DNA from: SHZI01 sp963802215
Lineage (GTDB): Bacteria; Pseudomonadota; Gammaproteobacteria; Steroidobacterales; GCA-2729495
Reading direction: 5' to 3'
Length of the DNA stretch: 64,000 bases
Assembly (NCBI GenBank): GCA_963802215.1
Contig: CAWDHQ010000001.1
Span: 1,054,001-1,118,000, forward strand
The notes beneath the pieces are model-generated. The model saw nothing but the letters and a program-made list of their open reading frames with translations. It was not told where the DNA came from and searched no databases. The position numbers were made by a program, and so were the translations under genes. The first letter of the stretch is position 1, and every line of letters begins with the position of its first letter. Of this stretch, positions 35,955 to 45,521 are shown in pieces.

Positions 35955-38900
35955 CCGGCAAACCGCCGCGCGTTGCGGAAGAGCCGCAGCCAGGGCCCGT
36001 CATCGCCCCAACCCGGCGGATGCCAGGAGTGCTGCACGGTCCGGTGCACCCGCTCCGGGTGCGGCATGAGGATCGTCACCCGGCCGTCCCGGGAACACAG
36101 CCCGGCGATGCCGCCCGGCGAGCCGTTGGGATTGGCCGGATAGATCTCGGCCGGCCTGCCGCGGTTGTCGACGTAGCGCACCGCCACCTGCCCCGCTGAC
36201 TCGCAGGCCTGCTGGTGTCCGGTCGCGAATGTGGCCAGGCCCTCGCCGTGGGAGGTGGCAATGAGCAGCCGGCTGCCAGCCATCCCGTCCAGCAGCACCG
36301 AGCGCGACGGCAGCACCTCGACCAGGCTCAACCGTGCCTCGAACTGCTCCGAGCGGTTCTGGCGGAAGCGCGGCCAGTGGCCGGCGCCGGGAATCAGCTC
36401 GGCCAGCGCCGACAGCATCTGGCAGCCGTTGCACACGCCGAGCGTGAAGGTGTCCGGGCGAGCGAAGAACGCGGCGAACTCGTCCCGCGCCCGTGCATTG
36501 AAGAGGATCGACTTGGCCCAGCCGCCGCCGGCGCCGAGTACGTCGCCGTAGGAAAAGCCGCCGCAGGCGGCGAGCCCGGCGAACTCCTTCAGCGAGCGCC
36601 GGCCGGACAGCACGTCGGTCATGTGCACGTCCACCGCGTCGAAGCCCGCACGGCCGAAGGCGGCCGCCATCTCCAGCTGGCTGTTCACGCCCTGCTCCCG
36701 GAGGATCGCGACCCGGGGCCGGCGCTTCGCCACGGCGACGACGGGGGCCGCCGGGTCCCCGGCCGGATCGAAGGTGATGAGCGGCGACAGGCCGGGGTCG
36801 TCCGGGTCGAGCCGGGATTCCCAGGCTTCTTCGGCAGCAGCCGGGTTGTCCCGCAGCGCCTGCATGCGGTAGGACAACTCGGACCAGGTTCTCAGCAGTT
36901 GTGGACGGGAACTGCTGAACAACAGCGCGTTGCCGTCCGAGATGGAGACCCGATCGGCCGTCGTCACGGCGGCGATGCGCCGGAGCAGGCTGACGAGGCC
37001 GTGCCGCCCCAGCACCGCGGTCACCTTGCCGGCGTCGTCGTCACGCACCTGGATGACACCGCCGAGTTCCTCGGCAAACAGCGCGCCCAGATGCTGCTCC
37101 GGGGTGCCCGGCTCGAGTTCCACCGCGAGACCGGCGCGCCCTGCAAACGCCATCTCGCAGAGCGTGACGAACAACCCGCCATCGCTGCGATCGTGATAGG
37201 CCAGAATCAGGCCCGCGGCGCGCAGTTCCTGGATGGCAGCGAAATAGCTGCCGAGCGCACCCGTGTCATCCGCGTCCGGCGGTTCGCCGCCGGTGCGGAC
37301 GAAGGCCTGGGCCAGGCAGGAGCCACCGAGCCGGTTGCGGCCCGCGCCGAGATCGATGAGCCACAGCGACGTGCCGGGCTCGCGCCGCAGTTCCGGCGTG
37401 AGGGTGCGGCGCACGTCGTCCACGGGCGCGAAGGCCGAGACCACCAGCGACACCGGCGCCACCACGGCGCGGGTCGCACCGCCGTCCTGCCAGCGCGTCT
37501 GCATGGACAGTGAGTCCTTGCCCACAGGAATGGCGATCGCCAGTTCCCGGCACAGGGCGCTCACGGCAGAGACCGTGTCGTAGAGGCGCTCGTCCTCGCC
37601 GGCTGCGCCGGCCGCCGCCATCCAGTTGGCCGACAGGCGCACGTCGGAGACGTGGCGGATCGAAGCCGCGGCAACGTTCGTCAGCGCCTCGCCGACCGCG
37701 AGCCGCCCGGAAGCCGGCGCGTCGAGCAACGCCACGGGCGGGCGCTCGCCCATGGCCATCGCCTCGCCGGCGAAGCCGTCGAAGCCCAGGGCCGTCACGC
37801 CCACGTCACTGACCGGCACCTGCCACGGGCCCACCAGCTGGTCCCGGGCCACCAGCCCGCCGACGGTGCGGTCGCCGATATGGATGAGGAAGGATTTGTC
37901 GGCCACGGCAGGCAGGCGCAGCACGCGGTGGCAGGCATCCTCCAGTTCGATCCCGGACAGGTCCAGGTGGAGCGCCGGCGCCGGCTGGCGGGTCACCTGC
38001 CGGACCATCTGCGGCGGCTTGCCGAGCAGCGTTTCCAGCGGCATGTCCACGGGCATCCCGCCCAGCAGGCGATCGCTGACGACGAGGCGCCGGGTGTCAT
38101 CGAGAGGACCGAGCACGGCGTAGGGGCAGCGCTCCCGCCCGCACACCGCCTCGAACCAGGGCAGGTCGGCCGGGTCGATGGCGAGCACGTAGCGTTCCTG
38201 GGCCTCGTTGCACCAGATCTCCAGCGGCGACATGGCCGCGTCCGCGCTGGGAATGTCCCGCAACTCGAAGCGCCCGCCCCGGTGGGCGTGGTCCACCAGT
38301 TCGGGCACGGCATTGGAGAGGCCACCCGCCCCCACGTCGTGGATCATCAGGATGGGATTCGCCCGGCCCGCCGTTGCCGCCAGGGCGCGACAGGCCTCGA
38401 TCACCTGCTGGGCGCGGCGCTCGATCTCCGGATTGCCGCGCTGGACGGAGGCGAAGTCCAGGTCGGCCGAGCTCGTGCCGCTGCCCACGGACGACGCGGC
38501 GCCACCGCCCAGGCCGATCAGCATGGCAGGGCCGCCGAGCACAATGACGAGGGAACCGGCTGGCGGATCCGCCTTCTCCACGTCCGGGGCGGCGATGTTG
38601 CCGAGCCCGCCGGCCAGCATGATCGGCTTGTGGTACCCGCGCGCCCGGTTGGGCTCGCGCGGGTCAGCCTGTTCGAAGGTGCGGAAGTAACCGGTGATGT
38701 TGGGCCGGCCGAACTCGTTGTTGAAGGCGGCGGCGCCGATCGGCCCCTCGAGCATGATCTGCAAGGCGCTGGCGATGCGGTCCGGCCGGCCGATGGCGTC
38801 GCCCGGCAGTTCCCAGGGCTGCTCCCAGCCGGGCAACGCCAGGTTGGAGACGGTGAAGCCGGTGAGTCCCGCCTTGGGCCGGCCGCCGCGGCCGGTGGCG

Positions 38901-39889
38901 CCCTCGTCCCGCAGCTCCCCGCCCGAGCCTGTGGCGGCGCCCGGATACGGCGAGATCGCCGTCGGGTGATTGTGCGTCTCCACCTTCATCAGGGTGTGAA
39001 CCGGGGCGACGGCAGCGACATACTGGCCCGTTGCCGGATCGGCATGCAGGTGGGTCGCCACCGCGCCCTCCATCACGGCGGCGTTGTCCTTGTAGGCGGA
39101 GAGCACGCCGCGCGGACTGGCGGCGTGGGTCGAGCGGATCATCTGGAAGAGGCTGTGCGCCTGCTCCTTGCCGTCGATGATCCACCGGGCATTGAAGATC
39201 TTGTGCCGGCAATGCTCCGAATTCGCCTGGGCGAACATCATCAGCTCGGCGTCGGTGGGGTCGCGTTGCTCGGCGCCAAACTTGTCGGCCAGGTAGCGGA
39301 TTTCATCCGGTGACAGCGCGAGGCCCAGTTCGGCGTTGGCGCGCCCGAGGGCCGCCATGCCGTCCCTGAGCAGCGGCACCCGCCGGAGCGGCCGCGGCGA
39401 CCCGGCAGCAAAGATCGCTGCAGCCAGCCCGGGACTGGTCAGGGTTCCCGGCAGGATGCTCTGGGTCATCCGGTCATGGAGGAGCGGCGCGAGCAGCGCC
39501 TCGCCGGCCGGCCCGAGGGGCTGGCGTGTGGCGAAGGTGAAGCGCACGCCGCGCTCCACGCGACGCACGCCGGCAAGCCCGCAGCTCCGGGCGATGTCGG
39601 TGGCCTTGCTGGACCAGGGTGAAACCGTCCCGGTGCGGGGCAGGACGAGGAGCTGCGCATCGGGCAGGTCGCTCGCGGCCGCCGAGCCGTCATCGAGCAG
39701 GCTGCGGAGCGTCTGTTCCGCCTGCGGCGTCAGCGGTTCGCCGAGCTCGACGACGTGCAGGAACCGGGCGGCAACGCCGGTAACCACCGGCACCCGCGCC
39801 TGGCAGTCGCGCAGCAGTTTCTCCAGCCGGAATCCGGAAAGCGCGGCGCCGCCGGGCCAGATGAGCGCTGGAACCCCCGGCCCCGTCAC
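35951..39889 (-). CDS. purL: Phosphoribosylformylglycinamidine synthase (large single-chain form)
   Basis: This 1312-residue enzyme converts FGAR to FGAM in purine synthesis using glutamine and ATP. The order is an N-terminal PurS-like domain, linker, two AIRS-like ATP domains (VETHNHPTAISPYPGAATGSGGELRDEGATG; MIHDVGAGGLSNAVPELV; GKDSLSMQTRW; YHDRSDGGLFVTLCEMAFAG), and a C-terminal class I glutaminase. The glutaminase has the catalytic cysteine in LGVCNGCQML and the His-Glu pair in MPHPERV. The length is normal for gammaproteobacteria. It starts at GTG 39889, overlapping the DUF1820 stop. Confidence 0.97.
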   Translation of the reverse strand: MTGPGVPALIWPGGAALSGFRLEKLLRDCQARVPVVTGVAARFLHVVELGEPLTPQAEQTLRSLLDDGSAAASDLPDAQLLVLPRTGTVSPWSSKATDIARSCGLAGVRRVERGVRFTFATRQPLGPAGEALLAPLLHDRMTQSILPGTLTSPGLAAAIFAAGSPRPLRRVPLLRDGMAALGRANAELGLALSPDEIRYLADKFGAEQRDPTDAELMMFAQANSEHCRHKIFNARWIIDGKEQAHSLFQMIRSTHAASPRGVLSAYKDNAAVMEGAVATHLHADPATGQYVAAVAPVHTLMKVETHNHPTAISPYPGAATGSGGELRDEGATGRGGRPKAGLTGFTVSNLALPGWEQPWELPGDAIGRPDRIASALQIMLEGPIGAAAFNNEFGRPNITGYFRTFEQADPREPNRARGYHKPIMLAGGLGNIAAPDVEKADPPAGSLVIVLGGPAMLIGLGGGAASSVGSGTSSADLDFASVQRGNPEIERRAQQVIEACRALAATAGRANPILMIHDVGAGGLSNAVPELVDHAHRGGRFELRDIPSADAAMSPLEIWCNEAQERYVLAIDPADLPWFEAVCGRERCPYAVLGPLDDTRRLVVSDRLLGGMPVDMPLETLLGKPPQMVRQVTRQPAPALHLDLSGIELEDACHRVLRLPAVADKSFLIHIGDRTVGGLVARDQLVGPWQVPVSDVGVTALGFDGFAGEAMAMGERPPVALLDAPASGRLAVGEALTNVAAASIRHVSDVRLSANWMAAAGAAGEDERLYDTVSAVSALCRELAIAIPVGKDSLSMQTRWQDGGATRAVVAPVSLVVSAFAPVDDVRRTLTPELRREPGTSLWLIDLGAGRNRLGGSCLAQAFVRTGGEPPDADDTGALGSYFAAIQELRAAGLILAYHDRSDGGLFVTLCEMAFAGRAGLAVELEPGTPEQHLGALFAEELGGVIQVRDDDAGKVTAVLGRHGLVSLLRRIAAVTTADRVSISDGNALLFSSSRPQLLRTWSELSYRMQALRDNPAAAEEAWESRLDPDDPGLSPLITFDPAGDPAAPVVAVAKRRPRVAILREQGVNSQLEMAAAFGRAGFDAVDVHMTDVLSGRRSLKEFAGLAACGGFSYGDVLGAGGGWAKSILFNARARDEFAAFFARPDTFTLGVCNGCQMLSALAELIPGAGHWPRFRQNRSEQFEARLSLVEVLPSRSVLLDGMAGSRLLIATSHGEGLATFATGHQQACESAGQVAVRYVDNRGRPAEIYPANPNGSPGGIAGLCSRDGRVTILMPHPERVHRTVQHSWHPPGWGDDGPWLRLFRNARRFAG

Positions 39890-40227
39890 TTGCCCGAGTC
39901 GCCGGAACCACCCGGCGTGTAGATGGGCACGGGAAACTGCGTGACGTTGCCGGCCTCGGCCGGCGTGATCTTGCTGACGCCCTGCTTCTCGACCTCGTCG
40001 ATGCGCAGGATGGAGTGCATGGGGAGGTAGGTCCGCCGCACCCCGGCAAACTCCGTCTTGATGCGCTCCTCGGAGGGGTCGAGGACCACGGTGGTGCGCT
40101 CGCCGAAGACCAGCCGCTCGACCTCGATGAAGCCGAACAATGTGCCCTGCGTCACACTCCGGGCATAGATCTCATAGACCTTGCCCTGGCTGACGAACAT
40201 GACTTTGTAGAGGTGCCTGGCGGACAT
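39886..40227 (-). CDS. DUF1820 family protein
   Basis: The 113-residue protein matches DUF1820: MSARHLYKVMFVSQGKVYEIYARSV, then GFIEVERLVFGERTTVVLDPSEERIKTEFAGVRRTYLPMHSILRIDEVEKQG. It is a small cytosolic protein of unknown function typical of gammaproteobacteria. ATG 40227 begins the conserved block. It overlaps purL by 4 bases (GTGA), so the two are co-translated. Confidence 0.85.
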   Translation of the reverse strand: MSARHLYKVMFVSQGKVYEIYARSVTQGTLFGFIEVERLVFGERTTVVLDPSEERIKTEFAGVRRTYLPMHSILRIDEVEKQGVSKITPAEAGNVTQFPVPIYTPGGSGDSGK

Positions 40228-40350
40228 GGGCGGATCGGATCGGGGGCGCGCAGTATAACCTAGCGCCATTCGTGCCGCCCCGAAGTGTGACCGGCCGCAG
40301 GTCCCGCCTCGGGCCCATCAGCCATCATGCACGCTGGGTGAGGGACTGCC

Positions 40351-41607
40351 ATGCCGCTTCGACTTCGCGTCACCAGTGACAGCAAGGAGCTGCCGCGCGA
40401 CCAGCGCGTGCGGGAATTCCCCGCCATGGGCGGCACCATCGGCCGGGGCCCGGACAACGACTGGGTGCTCCCGGACGAGAGCCGCTACGTGTCCAGCCGG
40501 CACGCCGTCATCGATTACCAGGGCGGGGCGTACTACCTCGTCGACACCAGCCGCAATGGCGTGTACGTGAACGGCTCCGACACGCCGGTGGGCCAGGGCC
40601 ATCCCCAGCGCCTGTTCGATGGCGACCAGCTCCGCATCGGCGAGTTCGAGATCGCCGTGGACATCAGCGGCGGCGACGAGGAGCTGCGCGAGGACGGCAT
40701 GCGCGACTCCATCGTCCGCGCCCAGCTGGTCCCCGAGGACGAGTCGGTCGAGCTGATGCTCGTTGCCGAGGACAAGCTGACGGCGGACTCCCACCTCCAG
40801 CGTCACCTGACGCCTTCCACGTCGGTAGTGGCCAAGGCGAAGGTCGCCGTGAAGGGTGCGCCGCCGCGCCCGGTCGCCGTGCCCGGGCCGGCGAAGAAGG
40901 CCGCGCCGAGGTCCCCGGCTGCACCGGCGCCTGCACCGGCTCCCGCGCCTGCCCCTGCCAAGGCAGCCACGGCGGCGCCCGCCCGGGCCGGCAGCCCGGA
41001 CCCCGAGCAGCGCATCCTGATGCAGTTCCTGGAGGCCGCAGGCATCAAGCCCGAGGCGATCACGGGGCAGTCGGCCACCGAGGTGCTGCAGGGCTCCGCC
41101 AAGCTGCTGCGGGTGATGGTGAGCGGCCTCATGGAGCTGCTCCGCGAGCGCAGCCACATGAAGGACACCTTCCGGCTGCCGCAGACCGTGATGCAGGCGA
41201 CCCAGAACAATCCGCTGAAGTTTTCACCGAGCGTGGACGAGGCGCTCCGGTACCTCCTCAACGACCGCGGCGAAGGCGCCTACCTGAGCGCCGAGGACGC
41301 CGTGCGCGCCGCGTTCCGCGACGTGCGCCAGCACGAGCAGGCGCTGGTGAAGGCCATGCTCCAGGCGGTGCAGGACTACGTGGAGCGCTTCGACCCGGAA
41401 GAGCTCAAGGGCCGCTTCGACAAGGGCCTGAAGCGCGGCGGACTGCTCTCCAGCGCCAACAAGCTCAAGTACTGGGAGCTCTACGAGGAGAGCTACCCGG
41501 CGCTCACCCAGCGCGAGGAAGGCGGACCGCCCCAGCTGTTCGCCGAGGAGTTCACCCGCGCCTATCAGCAGGAACTCGACGGCCAGAAGGCCGCCCGCAG
41601 CCGCTAG
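40351..41607 (+). CDS. Type VI secretion-associated FHA-domain protein (TagH/ImpI-like), orphan
   Basis: The 418-residue protein has an N-terminal FHA phosphothreonine-binding domain (residues 1-110: GGTIGRGPDNDWVLPDESRYVSSRHAVI, then SRNGVYVNGS). A proline/alanine-rich linker follows (about 175-205). The C-terminal domain matches the type VI TagH/VasC region (LMQFLEAAGI, TFRLPQTVMQATQNNPLKFS, AEDAVRAAFRDVRQHEQALVKAM). In type VI systems TagH reads threonine phosphorylation. No other type VI gene is in the window, so it may serve a remote cluster or a different phosphorylation pathway. GAGGGA precedes the ATG. Confidence 0.85.
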   Translation: MPLRLRVTSDSKELPRDQRVREFPAMGGTIGRGPDNDWVLPDESRYVSSRHAVIDYQGGAYYLVDTSRNGVYVNGSDTPVGQGHPQRLFDGDQLRIGEFEIAVDISGGDEELREDGMRDSIVRAQLVPEDESVELMLVAEDKLTADSHLQRHLTPSTSVVAKAKVAVKGAPPRPVAVPGPAKKAAPRSPAAPAPAPAPAPAPAKAATAAPARAGSPDPEQRILMQFLEAAGIKPEAITGQSATEVLQGSAKLLRVMVSGLMELLRERSHMKDTFRLPQTVMQATQNNPLKFSPSVDEALRYLLNDRGEGAYLSAEDAVRAAFRDVRQHEQALVKAMLQAVQDYVERFDPEELKGRFDKGLKRGGLLSSANKLKYWELYEESYPALTQREEGGPPQLFAEEFTRAYQQELDGQKAARSR

Positions 41608-41702
41608 GGCCCGGTCCGGCGGGATGGCCGGCCCTCCGCACTTTCCCGGATACCCCGATGCGTTGCGAAACCGCATCTTGAGGCCAGCTCGGCCCTACAA
41701 CT

Positions 41703-41721
41703 GACAATGATTCTCATTTAG
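41703..41721. promoter_or_regulatory. Fur box upstream of feoA
   Basis: GACAATGATTCTCATTTAG matches about 14 of 19 positions of the Fur consensus (GATAATGATAATCATTATC). It ends 10 bases before the feoA ATG at 41732. Iron-loaded Fur binding here would repress feoAB, the expected control. Confidence 0.75.
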
Positions 41722-41731
41722 AATGACACCC

Positions 41732-41959
41732 ATGACACTGGATGAACTGAAGATTGGCCAGGCCGGCACGATCACCCGCATCCTGGGCGAGGGACCCATG
41801 GTGCAGCGACTCATGGCGCTGGGCCTGCTGGCCGGATCGCCCGTGCGCATCACCCGCCGGGCCATTGGCGGCGATCCCATCGAGGTCGCCGTAATGGACT
41901 ACGCGCTGTCGCTGCGGCGCGAGGAGGCCCGCCTCGTGCAGGTCGTGCGGGGAACATGA
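41732..41959 (+). CDS. feoA: Ferrous iron transport protein A
   Basis: This 75-residue SH3-like protein supports FeoB. TLDELKIGQAGTITRI, MVQRLMALGLLAGSPVRITRRA, then GDPIEVAVMDYALSLRREEA match FeoA. ATG 41732 is preferred; ATG 41723 sits only 2 bases past the Fur box and leaves no room for a ribosome site. Its stop overlaps the feoB ATG (ATGA). Confidence 0.92.
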   Translation: MTLDELKIGQAGTITRILGEGPMVQRLMALGLLAGSPVRITRRAIGGDPIEVAVMDYALSLRREEARLVQVVRGT

Positions 41960-44127
41960 CGCTGCCCGCGCCCGGATCCGCCACCGTCGTCGCCCTGATC
42001 GGCAACCCGAACACGGGCAAGAGCACCCTCTTCAACGCACTGACCGGCCTCCGCCAGAAGACCGCCAACTACCCGGGCGTGACCGTCGAGCAGCACACGG
42101 GCGAGATCACGCTGGCGGGCCAGCCCGTCACCCTGGTGGATCTCCCGGGCGCCTACTCCCTCGCTGCCCAGTCTCCGGACGAGATGGTGGCCATCGACGT
42201 CCTGCTGGGCCATGTCACCGACCTCCCCCGGCCCCGCGCCGTGCTCGCCGTGGTCGATGCCACCAACCTGCGGCGGAACCTGTTCCTGGTGACCCAGCTG
42301 GCGGAACTCGGCCTGCCGCTCGTCGTGGCACTGAACATCTCCGACGTGGCCGAGAGCCGGGGCATCCGCATCGACACGGCCGAACTGGGCAGGCAGCTCG
42401 GCGCCACCGTGGTTCCCGTGTCGGCAGCCCGGGAGACCGGGCTTCCGGAACTGCGCGCCGCCCTGGAGCACGCGATCGCATCGCCGGCACCGCCCGCGCT
42501 CTGCGTGCTGCCGGAGGTCGGCGCCGCGGCGGCGGACCTGGGGCAGCGGCTGCGCGCCGCCGGGTTGCACCTGCAGGACTATGAGGTCGAGCGGGCGCTG
42601 ATCGACGCCCAGGGCGTCGCCGAGCGCCGCTTCGAGATGACGGCGGGCGACGCGTTTCGTGGCGAGCTGGCCCGCCTCCGCAACGAGCTCGGCGCCGGAG
42701 TGTCACTGGCCGAGGCCGAAGCCACCGCCCGCTACGGCCTGATCAACGCGATCGTGGCCCGCACCGAGCAGCGGGCGCCGCGGGAAGTCACCTGGGGTGA
42801 CCGGCTGGACCGGGTCACCAACCACCCGGTCATCGGGTCCATCCTGTTCGTCCTCGTGATGGCGGCGGTCTTCCAGGCCGTGTTTTCCTGGGCGACGCCG
42901 CTGATGGAGCTCATCGACGGCGCCACCTCGGCAACGGGCGAATGGGTCCGCACGGTGCTGCCGGACGGCGCGCTGGCGAGCCTGCTGGTGGACGGGGCCA
43001 TCGCGGGCGTCGGGGGCGTCATCGTCTTCCTGCCGCAGATCCTGATCCTCTTTGCGTTCATCATCTTCCTCGAGGATTCCGGCTACATGCCGCGGGTGGC
43101 CTTCATGGTCGACCGCCTGATGCGGTCGGTGGGGCTGTCCGGCCAGTCCTTCATCCCGATGCTGTCGAGCTTTGCCTGCGCGGTGCCCGGCATCATGGCC
43201 ACCCGCGTGATCCCGGATCGCCGTGACCGCCTGGCCACGATCCTCGCAGCGCCCTTCATGACCTGCTCCGCACGCCTCCCCGTCTACGCGCTGCTGATCG
43301 GCGCCTTCGTGCCCAACCGGCATTTCCTCGGGGGGACGGTGAACCTTCAGGGGCTGGTTCTACTGGGGCTCTACATGCTGGGCATCCTCGGCGGCGTCCT
43401 CACCGCCCTCCTGCTGAAGCGGACCATGCTCCGCGGTCCGACGCCAACCTTCATGATCGAGTTGCCGCCGTACCGGCTCCCGAGCTGGCGCTCGCTGCTG
43501 CTCAAGCTGATGGAGCGTGGCCGCATCTTTCTGGTGCGCGCGGGCACGGTGATCTTCTCGGTGGCCATCCTCATCTGGGCCCTGGCCTACTTCCCGCGGC
43601 CCGCCGAGATCGGCGGCAGCTTTGCACTGGAGCGCGAGGCCGTCGAGAACGGCACCCTGTCGCTGGCCGAACGCGACCGGCAGCTTGCCGCACTCGACAC
43701 GGCCCAGGCCAGCGCCTACCTGGAGCAGAGCTGGCTCGGCAGGCTCGGTCACATCGTTGCCCCGGCCTTCGCGCCATTGGGCTGGGACTGGAAGCTCTCG
43801 GCCGCCGTCATCGCCAGTTTCCCGGCCCGGGAAATCGTCGTCGCCTCGCTCGGCACCATCTATTCTGTCGGCGACCAGGGCGACAACCTGGAAGGTGCGC
43901 TGCGCGAACGGCTGCAGACGGCGACCCGGCCGGACGGCTCGCTGGTCTACACGGTGCCGATGGCGATCGGCCTGCTGATCTTCTACGTCTTCTGCCTCCA
44001 GTGCGCCGCCACCATCGCGGTCATGCGACGTGAAACGAACTCCTGGCGCTGGCCGGTGTTCGCCTGGTTCTACATGACCGGCCTCGGGTACCTGGGGGCG
44101 CTGCTGGTCTTCCAGCTGGGCAGCTGA
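41956..44127 (+). CDS. feoB: Ferrous iron transporter B
   Basis: This 723-residue inner-membrane Fe2+ transporter has an N-terminal G domain: G1 GNPNTGKSTLFN, G3 VDLPGAYSL and G4 NISD. A GDI-like helical region follows, then two Gate motif regions (SFACAVPGIMATRVI and TCSARLPVYALLIGAF) among about eight helices. It is paired with feoA under a Fur box and followed by a small FeoB-associated protein. The length is slightly shorter than E. coli FeoB (773). Confidence 0.96.
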   Translation: MTLPAPGSATVVALIGNPNTGKSTLFNALTGLRQKTANYPGVTVEQHTGEITLAGQPVTLVDLPGAYSLAAQSPDEMVAIDVLLGHVTDLPRPRAVLAVVDATNLRRNLFLVTQLAELGLPLVVALNISDVAESRGIRIDTAELGRQLGATVVPVSAARETGLPELRAALEHAIASPAPPALCVLPEVGAAAADLGQRLRAAGLHLQDYEVERALIDAQGVAERRFEMTAGDAFRGELARLRNELGAGVSLAEAEATARYGLINAIVARTEQRAPREVTWGDRLDRVTNHPVIGSILFVLVMAAVFQAVFSWATPLMELIDGATSATGEWVRTVLPDGALASLLVDGAIAGVGGVIVFLPQILILFAFIIFLEDSGYMPRVAFMVDRLMRSVGLSGQSFIPMLSSFACAVPGIMATRVIPDRRDRLATILAAPFMTCSARLPVYALLIGAFVPNRHFLGGTVNLQGLVLLGLYMLGILGGVLTALLLKRTMLRGPTPTFMIELPPYRLPSWRSLLLKLMERGRIFLVRAGTVIFSVAILIWALAYFPRPAEIGGSFALEREAVENGTLSLAERDRQLAALDTAQASAYLEQSWLGRLGHIVAPAFAPLGWDWKLSAAVIASFPAREIVVASLGTIYSVGDQGDNLEGALRERLQTATRPDGSLVYTVPMAIGLLIFYVFCLQCAATIAVMRRETNSWRWPVFAWFYMTGLGYLGALLVFQLGS

Positions 44128-44141
44128 GCGCGGGCACGACC

Positions 44142-44354
44142 ATGCCGGACATGCAGGAACTCGTCGCCCTCGGCATCGTTGCCCTGGTGGCCGGTCGGCT
44201 GCTCTGGAAGCGCTGGATGCGGCGGAAGACGCCGGCGAGCTCCGGCGCGAAGTCGGGCGACTGCGGCGACTGTGCCGCGTCCAGCCCGCCACCGAAGGAA
44301 GCGACGGTGCACTTCTATCGCCGCCGCAACGACGAGGCCCCTCCCGAGGCGTGA
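44142..44354 (+). CDS. FeoB-associated Cys-rich membrane protein
   Basis: The 70-residue protein has one membrane helix (LVALGIVALVAGRLLW) and a short tail with SGDCGDCAAS. Small single-helix Cys-containing proteins behind feoB are common and may assist iron handling in place of FeoC. It begins 14 bases after feoB in the same direction. The function is inferred from position and layout only. Confidence 0.7.
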   Translation: MPDMQELVALGIVALVAGRLLWKRWMRRKTPASSGAKSGDCGDCAASSPPPKEATVHFYRRRNDEAPPEA

Positions 44355-44420
44355 ACGTCGCGCCGGTCCGGCGGTCCGACGATCCGTGGGTCATAATGCC
44401 GGCGACGCCGGGAGGGAACC

Positions 44421-45521
44421 ATGGGAATCGTGCTGATGCTGGCCGGGGGCCTGGTTGCGCTCATCGCCGGCGCCCAGCTGCTCGTTCGTGGGGCCAGCAA
44501 GTTCGCCCTGGGCTTCGGCATTGCACCACTCGTGGTCGGCCTGACGGTCGTGGCGTTCGGCACCAGCTCCCCCGAGCTGGCGGTCTCCATCCAGGGCGTC
44601 CGGTCCGGACAGGTGGACATTGCCCTCGGCAACGTGGTGGGCAGCAACATTTTCAACGTTCTCTTCATTCTGGGGGCGTCTGCGCTTCTCGCGCCGCTGG
44701 TGGTCTCGGTCCAGGTGATCCGCCAGGAAGTACCAGTCATGATCGGCGTCATGCTCTGGCTCCTTGCGGTTTCCCTCGATGGGGCCCTGAGCAGGCTTGA
44801 GGGGCTGGCGTTCGTTGCCGGCCTCGCGGCCTACACGACCTTCCTCGTGGTCCAGAGCCGGCGGGAAACGCAGGCGACCGCCGGCGGCGATGGCAAACCG
44901 GGCTTCGGGAACCCCCGGCCAGGCAACGTCGCTTCACCGGCGTGGGATGACCGGCTCCCGGGCCAGCTGCTGCTGGTCGGCAGCGGACTGGCGCTGCTCG
45001 TGACGGGCTCGAACTGGCTCGTGGAGGCCGCCGTGTCCCTGGCCCGGCAGCTGGGCATTTCCGAGCTCGTGATCGGCCTGACGATCATCGCCGCGGGGAC
45101 CTCCCTGCCGGAGGTCGCCACATCCCTGCTGGCCACGCTGCGGGGCGAGCGGGACATCGCCGTCGGCAACGTCGTCGGCAGCAATATCTTCAACATCCTG
45201 GGCGTTCTCGGCATCTCGGCGCTGGTCGCCCCGGTCAGCCTGCCCGTAGCGCCGTCCATGCCGGCCTTCGACATGCCGGTGATGATCGCGGTCGCCATCG
45301 CCTGCCTTCCCGTGTTCTTCACGGGCCAGACCATCGCCCGGTGGGAAGGCGGGGTGTTCCTCGGCTACTACGTGGCCTACACCGCCTTCCTGATCCTGGA
45401 TGCGCAGGATCACGACCTGCTGACGACATACACTCTCGCCATGCGCTGGGTCGTCATCCCGCTGACCGTCCTTACCCTCGCCGTGGTGCTCACCCGTGAG
45501 CTGAAGGCGCGGCGCGGCTGA
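44421..45521 (+). CDS. Calcium/sodium antiporter (CaCA family, YrbG-like)
   Basis: This 366-residue inner-membrane exchanger shows the CaCA internal repeat twice. Alpha-1 is VGLTVVAFGTSSPELAVS with ALGNVVGSNIFN; alpha-2 is IGLTIIAAGTSLPEVATS with AVGNVVGSNIFN. The glutamates in these repeats coordinate Ca2+ or Na+. GGGAGG precedes the ATG. Its TGA overlaps the mrpA ATG (TGATG), so Ca2+/Na+ exchange and Na+/H+ exchange appear to be expressed together. Confidence 0.93.
   Translation: MGIVLMLAGGLVALIAGAQLLVRGASKFALGFGIAPLVVGLTVVAFGTSSPELAVSIQGVRSGQVDIALGNVVGSNIFNVLFILGASALLAPLVVSVQVIRQEVPVMIGVMLWLLAVSLDGALSRLEGLAFVAGLAAYTTFLVVQSRRETQATAGGDGKPGFGNPRPGNVASPAWDDRLPGQLLLVGSGLALLVTGSNWLVEAAVSLARQLGISELVIGLTIIAAGTSLPEVATSLLATLRGERDIAVGNVVGSNIFNILGVLGISALVAPVSLPVAPSMPAFDMPVMIAVAIACLPVFFTGQTIARWEGGVFLGYYVAYTAFLILDAQDHDLLTTYTLAMRWVVIPLTVLTLAVVLTRELKARRG

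Noticed and set aside
37652..39313. Plus-strand open frame (553 codons) inside purL
   Set aside because: It lies fully within the conserved purL gene on the minus strand and is rich in Arg, Gly and His as expected for a shadow.
40228..40350. Start of a type VI secretion cluster
   Set aside because: Only the FHA/TagH gene is found; upstream is DUF1820-purL and downstream is feoAB.
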